A DNA stretch of 64,000 nt, from positions 9,452,834 to 9,516,833 of the forward strand of contig NC_033640.1 in the NCBI RefSeq assembly GCF_001540865.1, in the 5' to 3' direction. Positions within the stretch are counted from its first letter, which is position 1; each line of letters starts with the position of its first letter. The notes beneath the pieces were generated by a model that did not search any database, was not told where the DNA came from, and was given only the letters and a program-made list of their open reading frames with translations. This stretch comes from Ananas comosus. Taxonomy: Eukaryota > Streptophyta > Magnoliopsida > Poales > Bromeliaceae. The position numbers were made by a program, and so were the translations under genes. Below, in pieces: positions 37,182 to 49,251 of this stretch.

Positions 37182-39745
37182 ATGGCGGCGAGGGCTTGGA
37201 GCTCGGCCTCGCTCCTCCTCCTCCTCCTCGGCGCCGCTGCCGCCGCGGCGGCGGCGGCGGAGCCGGTGTGCCCTAGGGCGTCGGCCGCGGACGCGATCTT
37301 GGGGCGATGGGGGTCGTGCTCGGCCCCGGATTCGACGGCGATCGACGGTGACTCGATTGGGGTGGTGGAGGTGAGTAGATTCTGATTCGAGGTTAATTAG
37401 ATGCTCTTTGATGGGGACATTTCATGGCGCTCTATGTATTTCTTTGGAGATTCTGTAGCTTTCTCTTGTAATTTCTCTATGTAGATAGGTGGTTGAATTG
37501 TAGATGTCAAATAATTCTTTTTACGAATCTCCTGGAATTCATAATTCTTTTAGTTTTAAGGTAATTTTATTGGTAAATTTAAGTTTTAGGGTTTTTTTTT
37601 TTTCTTTAGCTTGTAGAAAGATCTTTCCTATGAACTTTTGTCTGATGAGAAAATCTATGGAAATTGTAAAGAGGGAAAAAAAAAAATTAGGGGAAAGTTG
37701 TATTGCTGGTATGGTTTAGGCATGTATACATAAATGAGCTTTTGGATGGTTAGTTGATGAACAACAAGATATATGCACTTCATGCAGGGTAACTAATGTT
37801 GTCATGCAAAATGATGAGCAAAATCAGCACGGAGATTTTAAATGGAAGCTCTGCTTTGAAATATACGTTCTTCTTCGTTTATAGATTTGATAGACGAGAG
37901 TGCGTTGTGTCTGTTTCTGTTGTATGCTAAGGTGAATCTTTATCTTTTGAGCCTTCCAAATTTTCCATCTTTAGCTGTAGAAAATGAGCTCGGATGTGGA
38001 TTGATTAGATTCACCAATCATCAGTAGGCAGATACCGACGTGCTAACACTTGTCGCCTTGTGTAATTGTGTTATATTAGGTTATATTTATCCTTGTGAAA
38101 AAGTATTCTCTACGCCATCCGGTTCTGAACCTATATCGCTTGCCCACTAGGATTACGTGCTCTTTTTATTCTTATTTTTTATGTGCTTGTCGCATTCGCT
38201 TTGGCGTTTTCCTGCCCCTTTGGCCTGTTTTGGTTAGCCTAGAGCTTCTGCAAAAAAGCTGTATTAGTAGAGCTGTGTAGTAAAATGTTCAACAGCGTCT
38301 TGCTGTAGTTAGGAGTTTTAGGCTTAGATGCTCATTTTGCTAACATGACTGTTTTAGTAACCATGTGTATTCCTTAAACTTGAGAATATCTCTAGTTCTT
38401 AATTTGCTTTTTGCATAATCTATGTAAATTAAGTTGGTCCCAAACTGTTGACTTGACTTTTCCCCTTAATCTTGAATTTGTGGTAAAATGTGGCTTTTTT
38501 TTTCTTGCAATAATTTGATGCATTTATTTATTTTTTTTCTCTGTTTCTTTTTTTAGGGAGATGAGGCTACTTTGCAAAAAGCTTTGAACATAGTGCATTG
38601 GAACAGGGAGGAATATGTTGCCATACTCTTTTATGCTACATGGTGTCCTTTCTCTAAGATTTGCAGACCAAACTTCCACAGATTGTCTTCCATATTTCCA
38701 GCTATACGGCATTTTTCGTTTGAAGAATCTGTTATCCGGCGAAGGTGTGTGCTTGATGAACATAAACTTATGGTCCAATAATTATTAAGTACCTAATAAC
38801 TAGAAATGGTATGTTGCAGCATACTCTCAAGATATGGAGTTCATGGTTTTCCAACCCTCTTTCTTTTAAACTCTACAATGCGAGTGCGGTATCATGGACC
38901 ACGAAACACTGATTCCCTAGCTGCTTTCTACACTGATGTTACAGGTCAGTAGAATTTTCCTGTGGATTATCTCTTGCTTTAAAATAAGAGTACCATACAA
39001 TCTTGAAAATCACTATAATACATTTTAATTATCCTCATAAAAATTAAAATACAGCCTCAATCTTGAAAGGCTAAGTTTGAGGAAATCCCATGTAAATATT
39101 CTAATTTTTACTTGGCTACTTATAGTAGTAAAATATATATATTCTCTTCAGCAATATCTATCACATATCTCATAGACCAACTTGCAAGCTGGATTTCTGA
39201 GGATAACATATATATATATGTTAGCCGTTTTAACACTATGTTTATCTCCTTCTAGTGTTGTTCTCATATCTTACACTGGTACATTTAAAATTCTTGAAGG
39301 GATTAATCCTGCTTCGCCAGATGGAATATTACTAAACAAGATGGTAGATTTGTCAAATATGACCGAATTCAATGAAGACACTGAGCAGGAAACTTGCCCT
39401 TTCTCATGGGCAAGATCACCGGAAAAATTGCTACAACAAGACACTTACCTGGCATTGGCCAGTGCCTTTGTGCTCTTGAGACTTCTTTACATTCTCGTCC
39501 CAAAACTTAATGCATGTGCTAACCGAGCTTGGAGGAGGCGCGTCCGATTTGCGAGCTTGATCAGCTTTTGGGATTGTTTCCGGGCTTATATCGAACAAGC
39601 CAAGCAAGGGTTCAACAAAGTGCTTCCGTGCAAAAGAAGTAATTTGCAGGAAGGAGCAATGAATGCTAGGGTTTGGGCTTCTAAATCGTTGGCTTCGGTG
39701 GCCATTGGGGAGCCGAGTTCCAGTAACTTACATTCTACAAGCTAA
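37182..39745 (+). CDS. 5'-adenylylsulfate reductase-like (APRL) membrane protein with thioredoxin fold
   Basis: Four exons, 37182-37370, 38557-38744, 38820-38944 and 39300-39745, join to 315 residues. Residues 1-26 are a signal peptide (Leu run then Ala run). Residues about 64-168 form a thioredoxin-like domain with [15 protein letters not shown]; the active site is Cys-Pro-Phe-Ser (93-96) rather than CxxC, as usual for plant APRL proteins. FPTLFLLNS holds the conserved cis-proline. A membrane segment lies near 217-235 ([19 protein letters not shown]), followed by a basic cytosolic tail. It is related to APS reductase only through the thioredoxin part; the reductase domain is absent, and no enzymatic role is established. 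Probably an ER or secretory-pathway membrane protein. The last acceptor (TTGAAG|GG at 39299) has a poor pyrimidine tract but is the one that keeps frame. Confidence 0.92.
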
Positions 39746-41088
39746 AGAAGGTAGGGTGAAAACCCTAGTAAGGCTTTGTGATTTGTATAGATGATGCATC
39801 TCCTTAAAGAGAGAGATAATCATGTATTTTTGCCTTTTGGTTGATGGTATTGGGATTATTCTTTGAGCAGTCTCTCTTTAGGAGGCAGATGATTTTATAG
39901 TCAATTGTTGTTAGCCTTTCCTGTGGAATTACTTTCATCTGCAGTTTTATTCATCGAGTATGACTTTTCATTTGAAAATGTTAACATTAGAGAGCTGACT
40001 CCGTGAAGTTGAGTCTCTTTGTTCGCATACTAATCGTGTCGAGTCAATTGTAATACATAAACTCAACGTTGATGATCGATGAACACCACTGCTGTGAAAG
40101 TGTGAAGAGTTTATGAAAGATGGGTCAGCATCTGATCCAGCTGATGTTTGAAGATGATAATGGTGTTGTTTAGAACCCAACATGCGCATTTGTTCTTTTG
40201 TGAACAAGCTAATATGAGAAGAAACTATTATCAGGCACAAATAGGCAAAAAAAAAAAAAAGTTTATGAAACATGAAGCTGTGAAGTCCCATTTCCTGAAA
40301 TGGTTATATCCCTACATATGATCCCTCTTTGATTTAGTGAAAGAAACCCTAGATGGATAAACAAGACCAAATCTGATACTCAACACCAGATTGTGTGTTA
40401 ATGATCTCTTGCGCTAATCAGACAACAAATGTAATTTCAACAATATCATGATGAGTCGATGATCAATTGCATCATATGAAGGATGAAAGAACAAATAGTA
40501 TTGCATCTGAGTAGCATAATAGCATTCCTGTTCTCATAAATTACTCGTGTTACAAAGCTGCAAAGAACACATACATCTTGCATTTCTTAACAACTCATTT
40601 AGCTTCCTCCCATACAATAATCTCATAGACTTACTAGATGACTAGCGAACCAGCGATGGCACCACAAAAACTTACCTACATATTCTGAACATAAATTTCG
40701 GAGATATGTACAACAGTAAGATGATTCAGTTGACATCATCAAGACGTTAAAGTGTCGTCAGAAATGAGCGCCATTCAAAATCAAATGTTGCCTTAACAAC
40801 ACTTTTTCATGGCTTAATTCAGTTGTATTTTCATCACCCGCTAAGTTAAACTGTCGCAAAAGAAGACATTAGAGTAGCTATACACATTAAACATCTGGTC
40901 TCAGATGATAATCCCTTGCTTCAAGGAACATTTACGTCAAGTGGATTGGATTCAGAATATCAGGCAGCCTAGCAAGGTCAGAAAAGGAAAAACAAGAAAT
41001 TTAGTCAGAGGATAATAGATAAAGTTGAATTGTAAGTAGAACAGGTGGTAAATAAGGGAAACACTTGCTGTCGAATTTCCAACTAATG
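39746..41088. other. Convergent 3' region between APRL and NSE3
   Basis: Contains the 3' UTRs of two convergent genes and unannotated spacer. No coding exon is supported. Confidence 0.4.
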
Positions 41089-42755
41089 TCAATCTGCTTC
41101 TGCTGTGGTCTCTTTATTCACCACCTGTTACAACGACAATTTTTCAGAAGAGAGATGATGGTTGTAGTAGTAAGCAAGCAAATAAAGGGTAGATCAACAA
41201 TATAATGGCAAATTCATAGTTTTCATCACCATCCAAAGTCAACAAGTACAGAGAAAGAATCCAGGATGATTTCTCACCATTTCGCTACTCAATTGTCAAA
41301 AAGGTTGGTGTTAATGCAAAGCTATTTTCGACTAATAAGAGTCACCTATACAACCTACTTGGCAGGTCTTGTGATAAAACTCATGGACCTATTTGGATAA
41401 GTAATCAGTATAATCTTTACAGGCATATCTCTTTTCATTTTGTGATTAGAATACGAGTGTAATTGTAAGCTATCGTACAATTACATTATCTTCCTAATTC
41501 CAACTTCTCGGTATATGGGTTTCTACCAATGAGGTGATTTATCATATTTTGAGAAAAATAATTTAAGAGGCTACACATATTATGTTGAAAACTGAATGTT
41601 GGAATGGGTCAACTACTTTAACAAGCAATTAAGTTAGGTAAGATCATAAGCTTTAGTAAACTTACTTCTACATCGATGATCAATTCACCATTTGCCATGA
41701 GAAACTTTCTACAGCATAAAAGAGGATATTGGCCTAATAGTAACAACAGCGGCAAATAAAGCAGCTAAATGCCGCAAGTAGAGTACGTACCTGCGAGATA
41801 TAGTCTTTTAATTTCCCACTGATGGACTCATCCAATGCTCTCTCAGCAAGATCATACATCAAGGTATTGCCTTCTGGGCCGACAACTTTCTCCTTCTGCA
41901 AGTACCTGCGCAAACCAAATTATTACAGCAAAATTGTAAGCTAAAGAAAGCGCGAGCTTTTGCATATACACCCTCAGAAAATTCAAGCTGAAAAAACTTA
42001 AGAAAAAGAACAACATATGTGCGTAATAAAAACTTGAATGGCAATTGGAAAGCACGGATTTCGCACGAATATTATGCAAGTATCACGACATGATATCAAT
42101 GTGAATTGGATTTACGTGAATCTTACCTTTGCTGCACAAGCATCTCCAGTGTCTGCTTACTGTTGCCAAAAACCGGATGATTCTCGTCACTCTCGTTTAA
42201 GCCCAGCCGTCTCAACTGATGCCATAAGTTTTCTACAATGTTGTCAACACTATCACTGTGCAGTTCGAAACTCAGTAAATATGCAGAGACTGATCTTCGA
42301 CATACCTTCAGAAATTTTACCGCCTGCGAGATGGACAATGCTGACGACAACAAAAGCGAAACCGGTCATATGGGAGTTCTCTTTATCCTCCACGTATTTG
42401 CTATAGATATCGGAAGGCAGCTGACTCGTTACAATATATGATTTTGCCTCTACCATACCTGAAATTAGTTACCAAAAAAATAAAAAAAACAAACAAACAA
42501 ACGGTGGTAAGTAATAACGACCTTTTCTATTCGTTGTACTATTCCAATGCAATCTAAGTTCTGTTTGGCCTGACTGACGCTTCTGCAAAAGTGCTATTTT
42601 TAACATAAGCAAAATCTAATCTACAGCTTCCGGTAATCTGCACCAAACGGATCACGAACCCATTTCGTGACACTTCAATCAATCTAGACTAAATTTTATT
42701 ATATCATTATATCGCAAATTGTAGATCATCAAGCGGAGGTGTTTGATTATGTAAA

Positions 42756-42811
<56 letters not shown>

Positions 42812-43212
42812 TACATTGTATCACCTACATTGCTGCGAAGAGCGAGTCGACCGCGACAGCGGACGAAGCCGCTGGAGCTCTCTCATCTCGTACCCGAAAA
42901 CGCTCGAGAGCTTTTCCTTCGCCTCGCTTATCACGAGCCCAGGAAGGGCGCGCTGGCGGTAATTCTTTGTCACAATTTGCGCCAATTCTTCCCGCTTTAT
43001 CGGGCAGCCGGCAGTCTGGTGCGTCTTGAACAGCACATAGCGAATTACTTCCGCAACCAGCTTATCTTTCTCCTGAAAAATAAAATAAAATAAAATTGCA
43101 GAGTATAAGTTTTGCATATATTCATGAAAAATAAAGCAAAAAAAGTTCAAAAGTTTCAAATTTCACCTCCAATGACACATCGATTTGCGAGTAATCCTCG
43201 TTGCTACCCATC
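41089..43212 (-). CDS. NSE3: NSE3 / MAGE-domain subunit of the SMC5/6 complex
   Basis: Six coding exons, 43212-43168, 43072-42829, 42458-42306, 42232-42127, 41905-41791 and 41124-41089, join to 232 residues. The product is the plant MAGE protein, which with NSE1 and NSE4 forms the SMC5/6 sub-complex for DNA repair and chromosome stability in the nucleus. The MAGE winged-helix region is recognisable in DKLVAEVIRYVLFKTHQ, the conserved GFAFVVVSIVHLAGGKISE, the ENLWHQLRRLGL segment and KQTLEMLVQQRYLQKEK. The second splice junction gives SSQQ-C-MVEAKS, where the neighbouring alternative donor would shift the frame. An additional intron in the leader (43214-43479) ends two bases before the ATG. 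Intron 2 starts about 20 bp from a (TA)n run. Confidence 0.93.
42760..42808. repeat. (TA)n microsatellite in NSE3 intron 2
   Basis: About 24 TA units starting 20 bp inside the intron from its 5' donor at 42828. Confidence 0.9.
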
Positions 43213-43560
43213 CTGTAGTGATAATAATTTTTTTTAAAAAAACTAAATGATTGATAATATGGCAAAGAGTTAATACTTCATAAATTAATTGGAATTTTTT
43301 TTAAAAAAAAAAGTATTTCCAACAAAAAATTGCAAGCAATTTCACTGTATCTCAGCCAATAATCATATCAACCAAAGAGGAATTGCAAAAGCAACAAAAC
43401 ATAACCTAAAAAGGGAAATTTTTCACACGGAGTATTTGTCGAAAAATTAGAAAAAAGAGAAAAAGTAGAGAGCAATTACCGATCCTAAATCGCGGAGGGG
43501 AGGGGAAAGAGAGGGAAAGGCAAAAAATTTGAGATGGTTAGGGTTTCGTTTGTTTCGTGA
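43213..43560 (-). promoter_or_regulatory. NSE3 leader with an intron next to the ATG
   Basis: On the minus strand a donor GTAATT at 43479 and an acceptor ACTACAG at 43214 define a probable leader intron. The splice leaves a single G before the ATG. The first leader exon would lie at about 43480-43560. Confidence 0.5.
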
Positions 43561-43672
43561 GCCGTGATTGTGTTCGGGCGGGTCATTTCCATTTACAACC
43601 CGGTTCGCTTGCTGTTCGGGTCGGATCTAATTAGATTCGATAGGCTTATATACTGCCTTGTGGATGTTATTG

Positions 43673-44007
43673 ATAGGGATACAAATGGAGCGGATCTTAG
43701 GACAGAAGGGAAAACTATCTTCCACCCCGTTTATTTGGTGGGTCGGGACGAATTTTGAATATGTTGATTTTTTTTTAATCCTATTTTTTGCCCTAGTTTA
43801 CCACTTTATTTGGAGAGGGTCCGGACAGATTCGAAGTAGATTGATTTTTATTCTATATCTTACCAGATTTACTATTTTATTTAGAACGGATCAGAGCGAT
43901 ATCTGTAAGGCTAGTTGCATGGATAAAAAGAAGGAAAGATTCTTCTACCCTCGCTTCTTTTTCTTAGTGAATAAAGACGGTCAATTCAGATCCAGTTGCA
44001 TCCTTAA
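43673..44007. mobile_element. MITE, relative of 15794-16148 (family D)
   Basis: The left end TAGGGATACAAATGGAGCGG and the reverse complement of the right end, TAAGGATGCAACTGGATCTG, are related inverted repeats and match the TAGGAATGCAAATGG ends of the first copy. Decayed, non-coding. Confidence 0.5.
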
Positions 44008-44422
44008 ATACTAAAATGTTAGATGTCGTTTTTGATACCATACGGCGAAAATATCATTTATTTATAGTAATACATAAATAGCTAAAATTTATTATTGAAA
44101 CCTATTAAATTTCAACATTAATTTTTAAAAAACTTTGAATTAGAAAAACAAAAATTGAGACATCCCACTAAATAGAAAGATAATTGAGAGAGGCATTTTA
44201 GAGTTGTGGAGAAAAATTTATATCACCTGATGGATGAAAAGGGTGACTGAATGGCTAGATTGGAATACCATAGTTGATACTTAAGTTACTTTTCTTACAT
44301 GTGAAACACCTTATCCTGTTAAAACAATCTCCTAACTTCTATCACCAAAAAAAAAAAAAAAGCAAAAAAACCTTACACAGTATTTATTCTTATTAGATAT
44401 CTTATTTGGACATTCAAATAAG

Positions 44423-44884
44423 AAGCCGTTTGATTAGATGTAACTATAAATGCAGTGTAGTTAGAGATACATGCAGTTGAAAATGCAGCAGTTATAACTA
44501 TATGCATCATGTTTGGTTGAATATAGTAGAAAACGCTGCAAGCATCAATAATTTGTTTGGTTTCATACGGTTGAGAAATAATTTTTAAAATTTTATCATT
44601 TTATATATATATGATCGTGAGATTACCTCCAATGTAAAAAAAAATAATAATGTTTGTTTAAAAAATAATTGAGTAAGTATATATTTTATTTAAAATTACT
44701 CTCTCCAACTACTGCAGTTGGAACTACGGCCAATTTGGGCGTAGTTCGAACTGTTGTAGTTGGGCCTTTTTCTGCAGTTCCTACTCAGCAGTTAGAGTTA
44801 AATATATCAAACCAAACGCCGAATTTGCATTTGCATGCAGTTACAACTGCAATGCAGCTGCAACTATATGCAACCAAACGGCCC
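44423..44884. mobile_element. MITE with GCCGTTTG ends
   Basis: The left end GCCGTTTGATTAGATGTAAC and the reverse complement of the right end, GCCGTTTGGTTGCATATAGT, form terminal inverted repeats, with several further TGCAGTT/AACTGCA words arranged in both orientations. No coding capacity. Confidence 0.6.
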
Positions 44885-46986
44885 ATAAGTGTAAAGTTAC
44901 TATACCTTCGAAAGTATAAGAAAGTTGGTACTTCCAACTTTTGAACTTTAGATCAAAGAATATAGAATCGGAATGATGGTGGTCTTCTTTAGGATTGAAT
45001 GGTCCCTCTAGAATAATAATATTAATCTAAAAATCTAAAATAGTCAAAAAGAAATTGATTCAAGGGTTCAAAATTAGAAGCACCAAGTTTCTTATACTCC
45101 CGAAATTATAGTAGCTTTACTCTTCAAATAAATGAGGCCACCTATTTGAAGATAAATACATAAAAATAATTTTTATTCCTTTAATTTTTATCGACCACAC
45201 CAACAGCACAAAGAAATAAACATATGGAAATAATACAAAACGTGATCTAAAATTTCTATTTTTAGAATCTAGAAGCTGTGAAAAAACTAAACTTATTATG
45301 TTTTTATTTGTCAATCGCCTCATAGTGCTCTCAGAGTCATAAATAAAGTTATGACAAACATGAAAAAAAACAGAGTTTCTTTGCATGAACAAATCAAAGT
45401 TCCAATTTTGTTAGGTCCACCTAAACCATGTAGCTTCACAAGCATTATTATTCAGGTTTTTCATATTCCAACTTTTTGCTAAACAAGTGCAAATAAAATT
45501 AAAATTGAATGAAAATTACATGAACTACAGATCATTTTAATTCGATTATCCAATCTTTCAAAATTTGAATTTTAGTATTTAATCTTTCTATTTCTTAGTA
45601 TGGCTCTTCTAATACAAAATTAATGCTTGTTATAATAATAAATTTATAGTCATATAAATTAATATAAAAAAAATTTAAATTTCAAGAATCATTGACCGAC
45701 TCAAATTAAATAAATTTAAAAAATTGGTAGTAAAATCAATCACTTCAAAATAAATAATAGTTTTGATAAGTTTTATACGTTTTTACCAGAAAGAAAATTG
45801 AACGAAACCAGTAGATGGGTAGGAGAACAACTTGGGCTTTCCCATGTCGTGAATATGTTGAAGTTTAGAGAAGAAGAGTATGAATAGACAATAATGCCCT
45901 ACAATGTTGTTCAGTTTTTGAGAACATCTTTTAGCTCAACAACACATAAAAAGTGTCTTGTGTTTCCATGATACATTTATCCATTTAATAGCAGGAGATG
46001 CAACTAAGTTACTAAAGAATCTTGCAGCAAATAAGTTGGTCTCATATTCCACAACATCAGAGCATCCTGCATAAGAAATTGTTCGATTACTTTAAGCAAC
46101 AATTGAAATGATTTTGATGCTGTAGAGGAACTTCACTTTTCGACGAAACCAATTTCAATTCTGCTTCTGCAGATGCATAACTAGGCATGCAGATGCGATT
46201 AGTTGTATAACGAAACGAAGGACTGTAGCAGCAAACTTCATCTTACAACAACCGATCAGTTTACAATGGGCTGTAGTAGCAGCACATGAAAACTATTGTT
46301 CTTTTCAGCAAACTACAAAAAGGTTTTATATAGAGGTCAGAGGAGTATAAAACCGAAACGCATAAAACAACACAAAAATTTCTAACATCCACTGCAAAAA
46401 CAAGCAAAATTTCACTTGAAGATGAGGTTATGAGATATAACTACACTACCTAAAACAAAATTACATCCCAAAACTAATATCGCACAAAACCTAAACCCAC
46501 ATCCGCACAATCACACCTTCGAGGGCCATCCGCATCCACCGGCTCTCACCTGGGCCAATATTACTGACAGAGAGACCCTTTTTACCGATACTAAAATCAG
46601 TAAATGGGCCATAGCAGCAGCGTGCTCGCGACAAAAATGTGCCAACAATTACAGGAAAATTCAAATTGTTTTCGGTAAAGTAAGTGCTATTTAAATCTTT
46701 TAGCATAGAGTAACTTACAATGAAGCTTGGTTCGAACAGGTTAAGCATTCTTATCATACATTATTACAAAAGGGTTTGATGGCATTATATAACTTTTTAT
46801 GGAACAACAATAGTTTACTTCTATTACACATTGTTACATATAGAAGAAGATTAGCATTTCATCTCCACAAAAGCAAACTATATATAGCATGTGATGTGAA
46901 GCAGCAGTACTAGAACAAACATCAGAATTCGCAGATCAGCAGCTGAAAAGATAGGTTACCGGAAAATCTCTCAACTGTGGTGGCTT
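44885..46986. other. Intergenic DNA
   Basis: No supported gene. A minus-strand frame at 46491-46757 includes GPGESRWMRMALEGVIVRM, which looks protein-like but is isolated and unlinked to splice partners; I leave it uncalled. The part next to 46987 should be the 3' UTR of the STOP1-like gene. Confidence 0.35.
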
Positions 46987-48013
46987 CTAGCGGGCCGGCC
47001 AATTCATTGGCCCCTCGCTAATCCCTTCGAATTCGTCCATCAACCCCTCGAAGAAATCGGGATCGAAACCCTCCCCACTATTCGGCCCCTCCGTTGTTCT
47101 ATTGATCTCAGCTTCCTTTCGCTTCCCCGTGGACGACTCCTCCCCGACCGCAGGGAAGTGGCCTTCGAACAGGGCCAGGTGCCCGAAGAGCTTATCCTTC
47201 CGCGAGAAGCTCGTGCCGCAGGAGCACAGCCACGGGGTCTCGCCGCAGTGCTTGAGGTGGCTCTTGAGATCGGCGAGCACCGAGAAGCTCTTCTTGTTGC
47301 AGCGGTGGCACGCGTACATCTTCGGGCAGTGGCTCCGCTTGAAGTGGTTCTTGACGCACACCGCAGACTTGAGGGGACGGAAGCGGCGGTGGGCGCGGTT
47401 GCGGTTGCACCCCGGGAAGGGGCACGAGAAGCGGGTGCCGCACGATCTCCCCCTTCTCCCTCCGCCGCCCTCCGCCGCCCTCCGACTCCTCCGAGTCCCC
47501 GTCGCCGCCGCCGCCGCCGCCGCCGCCGCCTTCTTGGCGCGGCTCCGCCGTTGGAAAGGAGGGAGGAGGAGGAGGAGGCGGCGGCGGAGGCGGATCTGGA
47601 CCGTCCGATGCGATCGGAGCGGCGTTGGTGCGCGGATCGGGAGGGGGGAGGGGGACTAGGTCGAGGGGATGGGAGGAGGCGAGGAGGGCGGCGCCGTTGA
47701 GGATGATCTGGTGCACGGCGGAGGCGATCTCGGAAGAGACGCGGTGGAGCTCGGCGGCGGCGATGGGCGAGCGGTGGTCGCCGGGGTCGGCGAGGAAGCG
47801 GCGGAGCGACTCCATCCTCTGGCCGAGGGCCGCGAGGTTGAGGAGGGGGAGCCGGGGGTCGGAGCTCGCCATGGGAGGGAGAGAAGCGTCGCCTCCGCCT
47901 CCACCTCCGCCGCAGCCGCCACTGGGGGCAGAGGAAGAGGAGGAGGAGGGCGCGGCGGAGGCGGTATAAGGATTAGGGTTAGGGTTAAGGTTTTGACCGC
48001 TGGAGCCGATCAT
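46987..48013 (-). CDS. STOP1/ART1-like C2H2 zinc-finger transcription factor, reading frame broken
   Basis: STOP1/ART1 factors activate aluminium- and proton-tolerance genes. From the ATG at 48013 the first frame gives a Gly/Pro/Ser-rich N-terminus and then the STOP1-type segment [44 protein letters not shown]. The C-terminal part to the stop at 46987 is in the +1 frame: [58 protein letters not shown] and [18 protein letters not shown], which are fingers two to four. Two things are wrong. The frames do not join without a shift somewhere in 47440-47580, a run of GCC/GGA repeats, and I see no intron there. The first finger (usually [21 protein letters not shown]-like) is absent. STOP1 relatives usually have no intron in the coding part. 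Either a pseudogene, a derived three-finger gene, or an assembly collapse in GC-rich sequence. Confidence 0.72.
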
Positions 48014-48512
48014 TGCGGGACGGGGTGGGGAATTGGGGATGTCGTGGTCCGAAAAATTGGTCCGCTCCTGGTGTGTTGAGGTCGATAGAGTCTTGTTGAT
48101 ACAAAGTGGACCACTAGGATGGGAAGTGGGCCCCGACTAGTGGTTGTTGCTAAATCCACCAATCAAAGTTTAGTATATTATTTGACCAATTTAATGTTTT
48201 AAAAATACCAACATTTTTACAATTCAAAATACAATTAAGCAAAACACATTNTCCGTCTTCGCCGCTCTCTGGGAAGAAAAAGAAAAAAGAACGAGAGAAA
48301 AAAAGAGGAGAGAGAAAGAGGAAAGAGAAAAAGGTATAAGGGTATTTTGGTCAGTTTGCTGAAAAAACGGACCGAATCTGCAAAAGCCAAAAAGATGGCC
48401 CGATTTTGCAAAAGCCCAAAATAAGTGGATTTTTTATGCAAATTGGCCACATATAAAATGCACGCTACGTCATTAATGCACTAATAAAAAAATGCCACAT
48501 AAATATCCTTTT
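48014..48512. other. Upstream region of the STOP1-like gene
   Basis: No coding signal; a purine-rich stretch lies at 48270-48335. A promoter for the minus-strand gene is expected here but I see no clear TATA box. Confidence 0.35.
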
Positions 48513-48850
48513 GGGTAAACTTCCGATACCACCCCTATGGTTTCGCACTTTCTCACTTTAATACCTTGTAGTTTAAAGTGTATCAAATTAGTGTTCTATA
48601 ATTTTTTTTTTTTGTCAGTTTCTTCGTTAATATTTCGTTAAATTATATATAAAAAACTTCAATTACTCCACCTACGTTTTTCGAATATTTATTTTAATAT
48701 CATTTACTTTTAACTTTGTCACTAATTTAATGAAAAACTTAGTGAAAATAAAAATGAAATCATAAGACACTAAATTAATACATTTTAAATCACAGGATAC
48801 TAAAGTAATGAAACTACATGAATGGTATTTGAAATTTTCCCTATCTTTTT
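48505..48850. mobile_element. MITE with long inverted arms (GGGTAAACTTC type)
   Basis: The element 48513-48842 has a left arm GGGTAAACTTCCGATACCAC that pairs with the right end (reverse complement GGGAAAATTTCAAATACCAT). Pairing continues through TTTAAAGTGTATCAAATTAGTG against TTTAAAATGTATTAATTTAGTG. Flanks ATCCTTTT and ATCTTTTT form a possible 8-bp target duplication (7/8). Confidence 0.65.
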
Positions 48851-49251
48851 TTGTCAATCTTTGTTCACTCTCTCCATTCCAAATGCCATGCCACTGCAAA
48901 TTATTCCATAACCGTTTAGTTCACGTTACCGTGCCAAAATTACAAAAAATCCTAGAAGAACATTTTCCAGTTACTGTATTTGATTCATCCTCCATGTAAT
49001 CCGAGATCACAGTGAACTTTATTCAGATTACCCAGAAAGAGTTGCACAGGATATATATTTCCCGCTTCAAGATTGTCAACAATGCTTACAAGATATAATC
49101 CCGGTTGCTCCCAGTAATCCTAAGTTAGCTACACTAAATTATTATACCACCTACATGAGCTTTGATGTATTACTAGTCCTTGTAGGAGATACAGTTGGTA
49201 GAGTCCGAATCATGCCGAGTCGGAAAATTTCTCTTGCATGAAAAGGGCTCA

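Noticed and set aside
39182..39299. Extension of the last APRL exon upstream to 39182
   Set aside because: The extra residues are not joined in frame by any AG that fits the previous exon; the alternative acceptor TTCTAG gives a stop.
46491..46757. Minus-strand frame of 88 residues with GPGESRWMRMALEGVIVRM
   Set aside because: Protein-like in part but isolated, with no splice partner or family I recognise; perhaps a transposon or gene fragment.
47102..48079. Several plus-strand frames of 114-185 residues over the STOP1-like gene
   Set aside because: They are Arg/Gly/Glu repeats caused by GC-rich codons on the opposite strand, with no domain.
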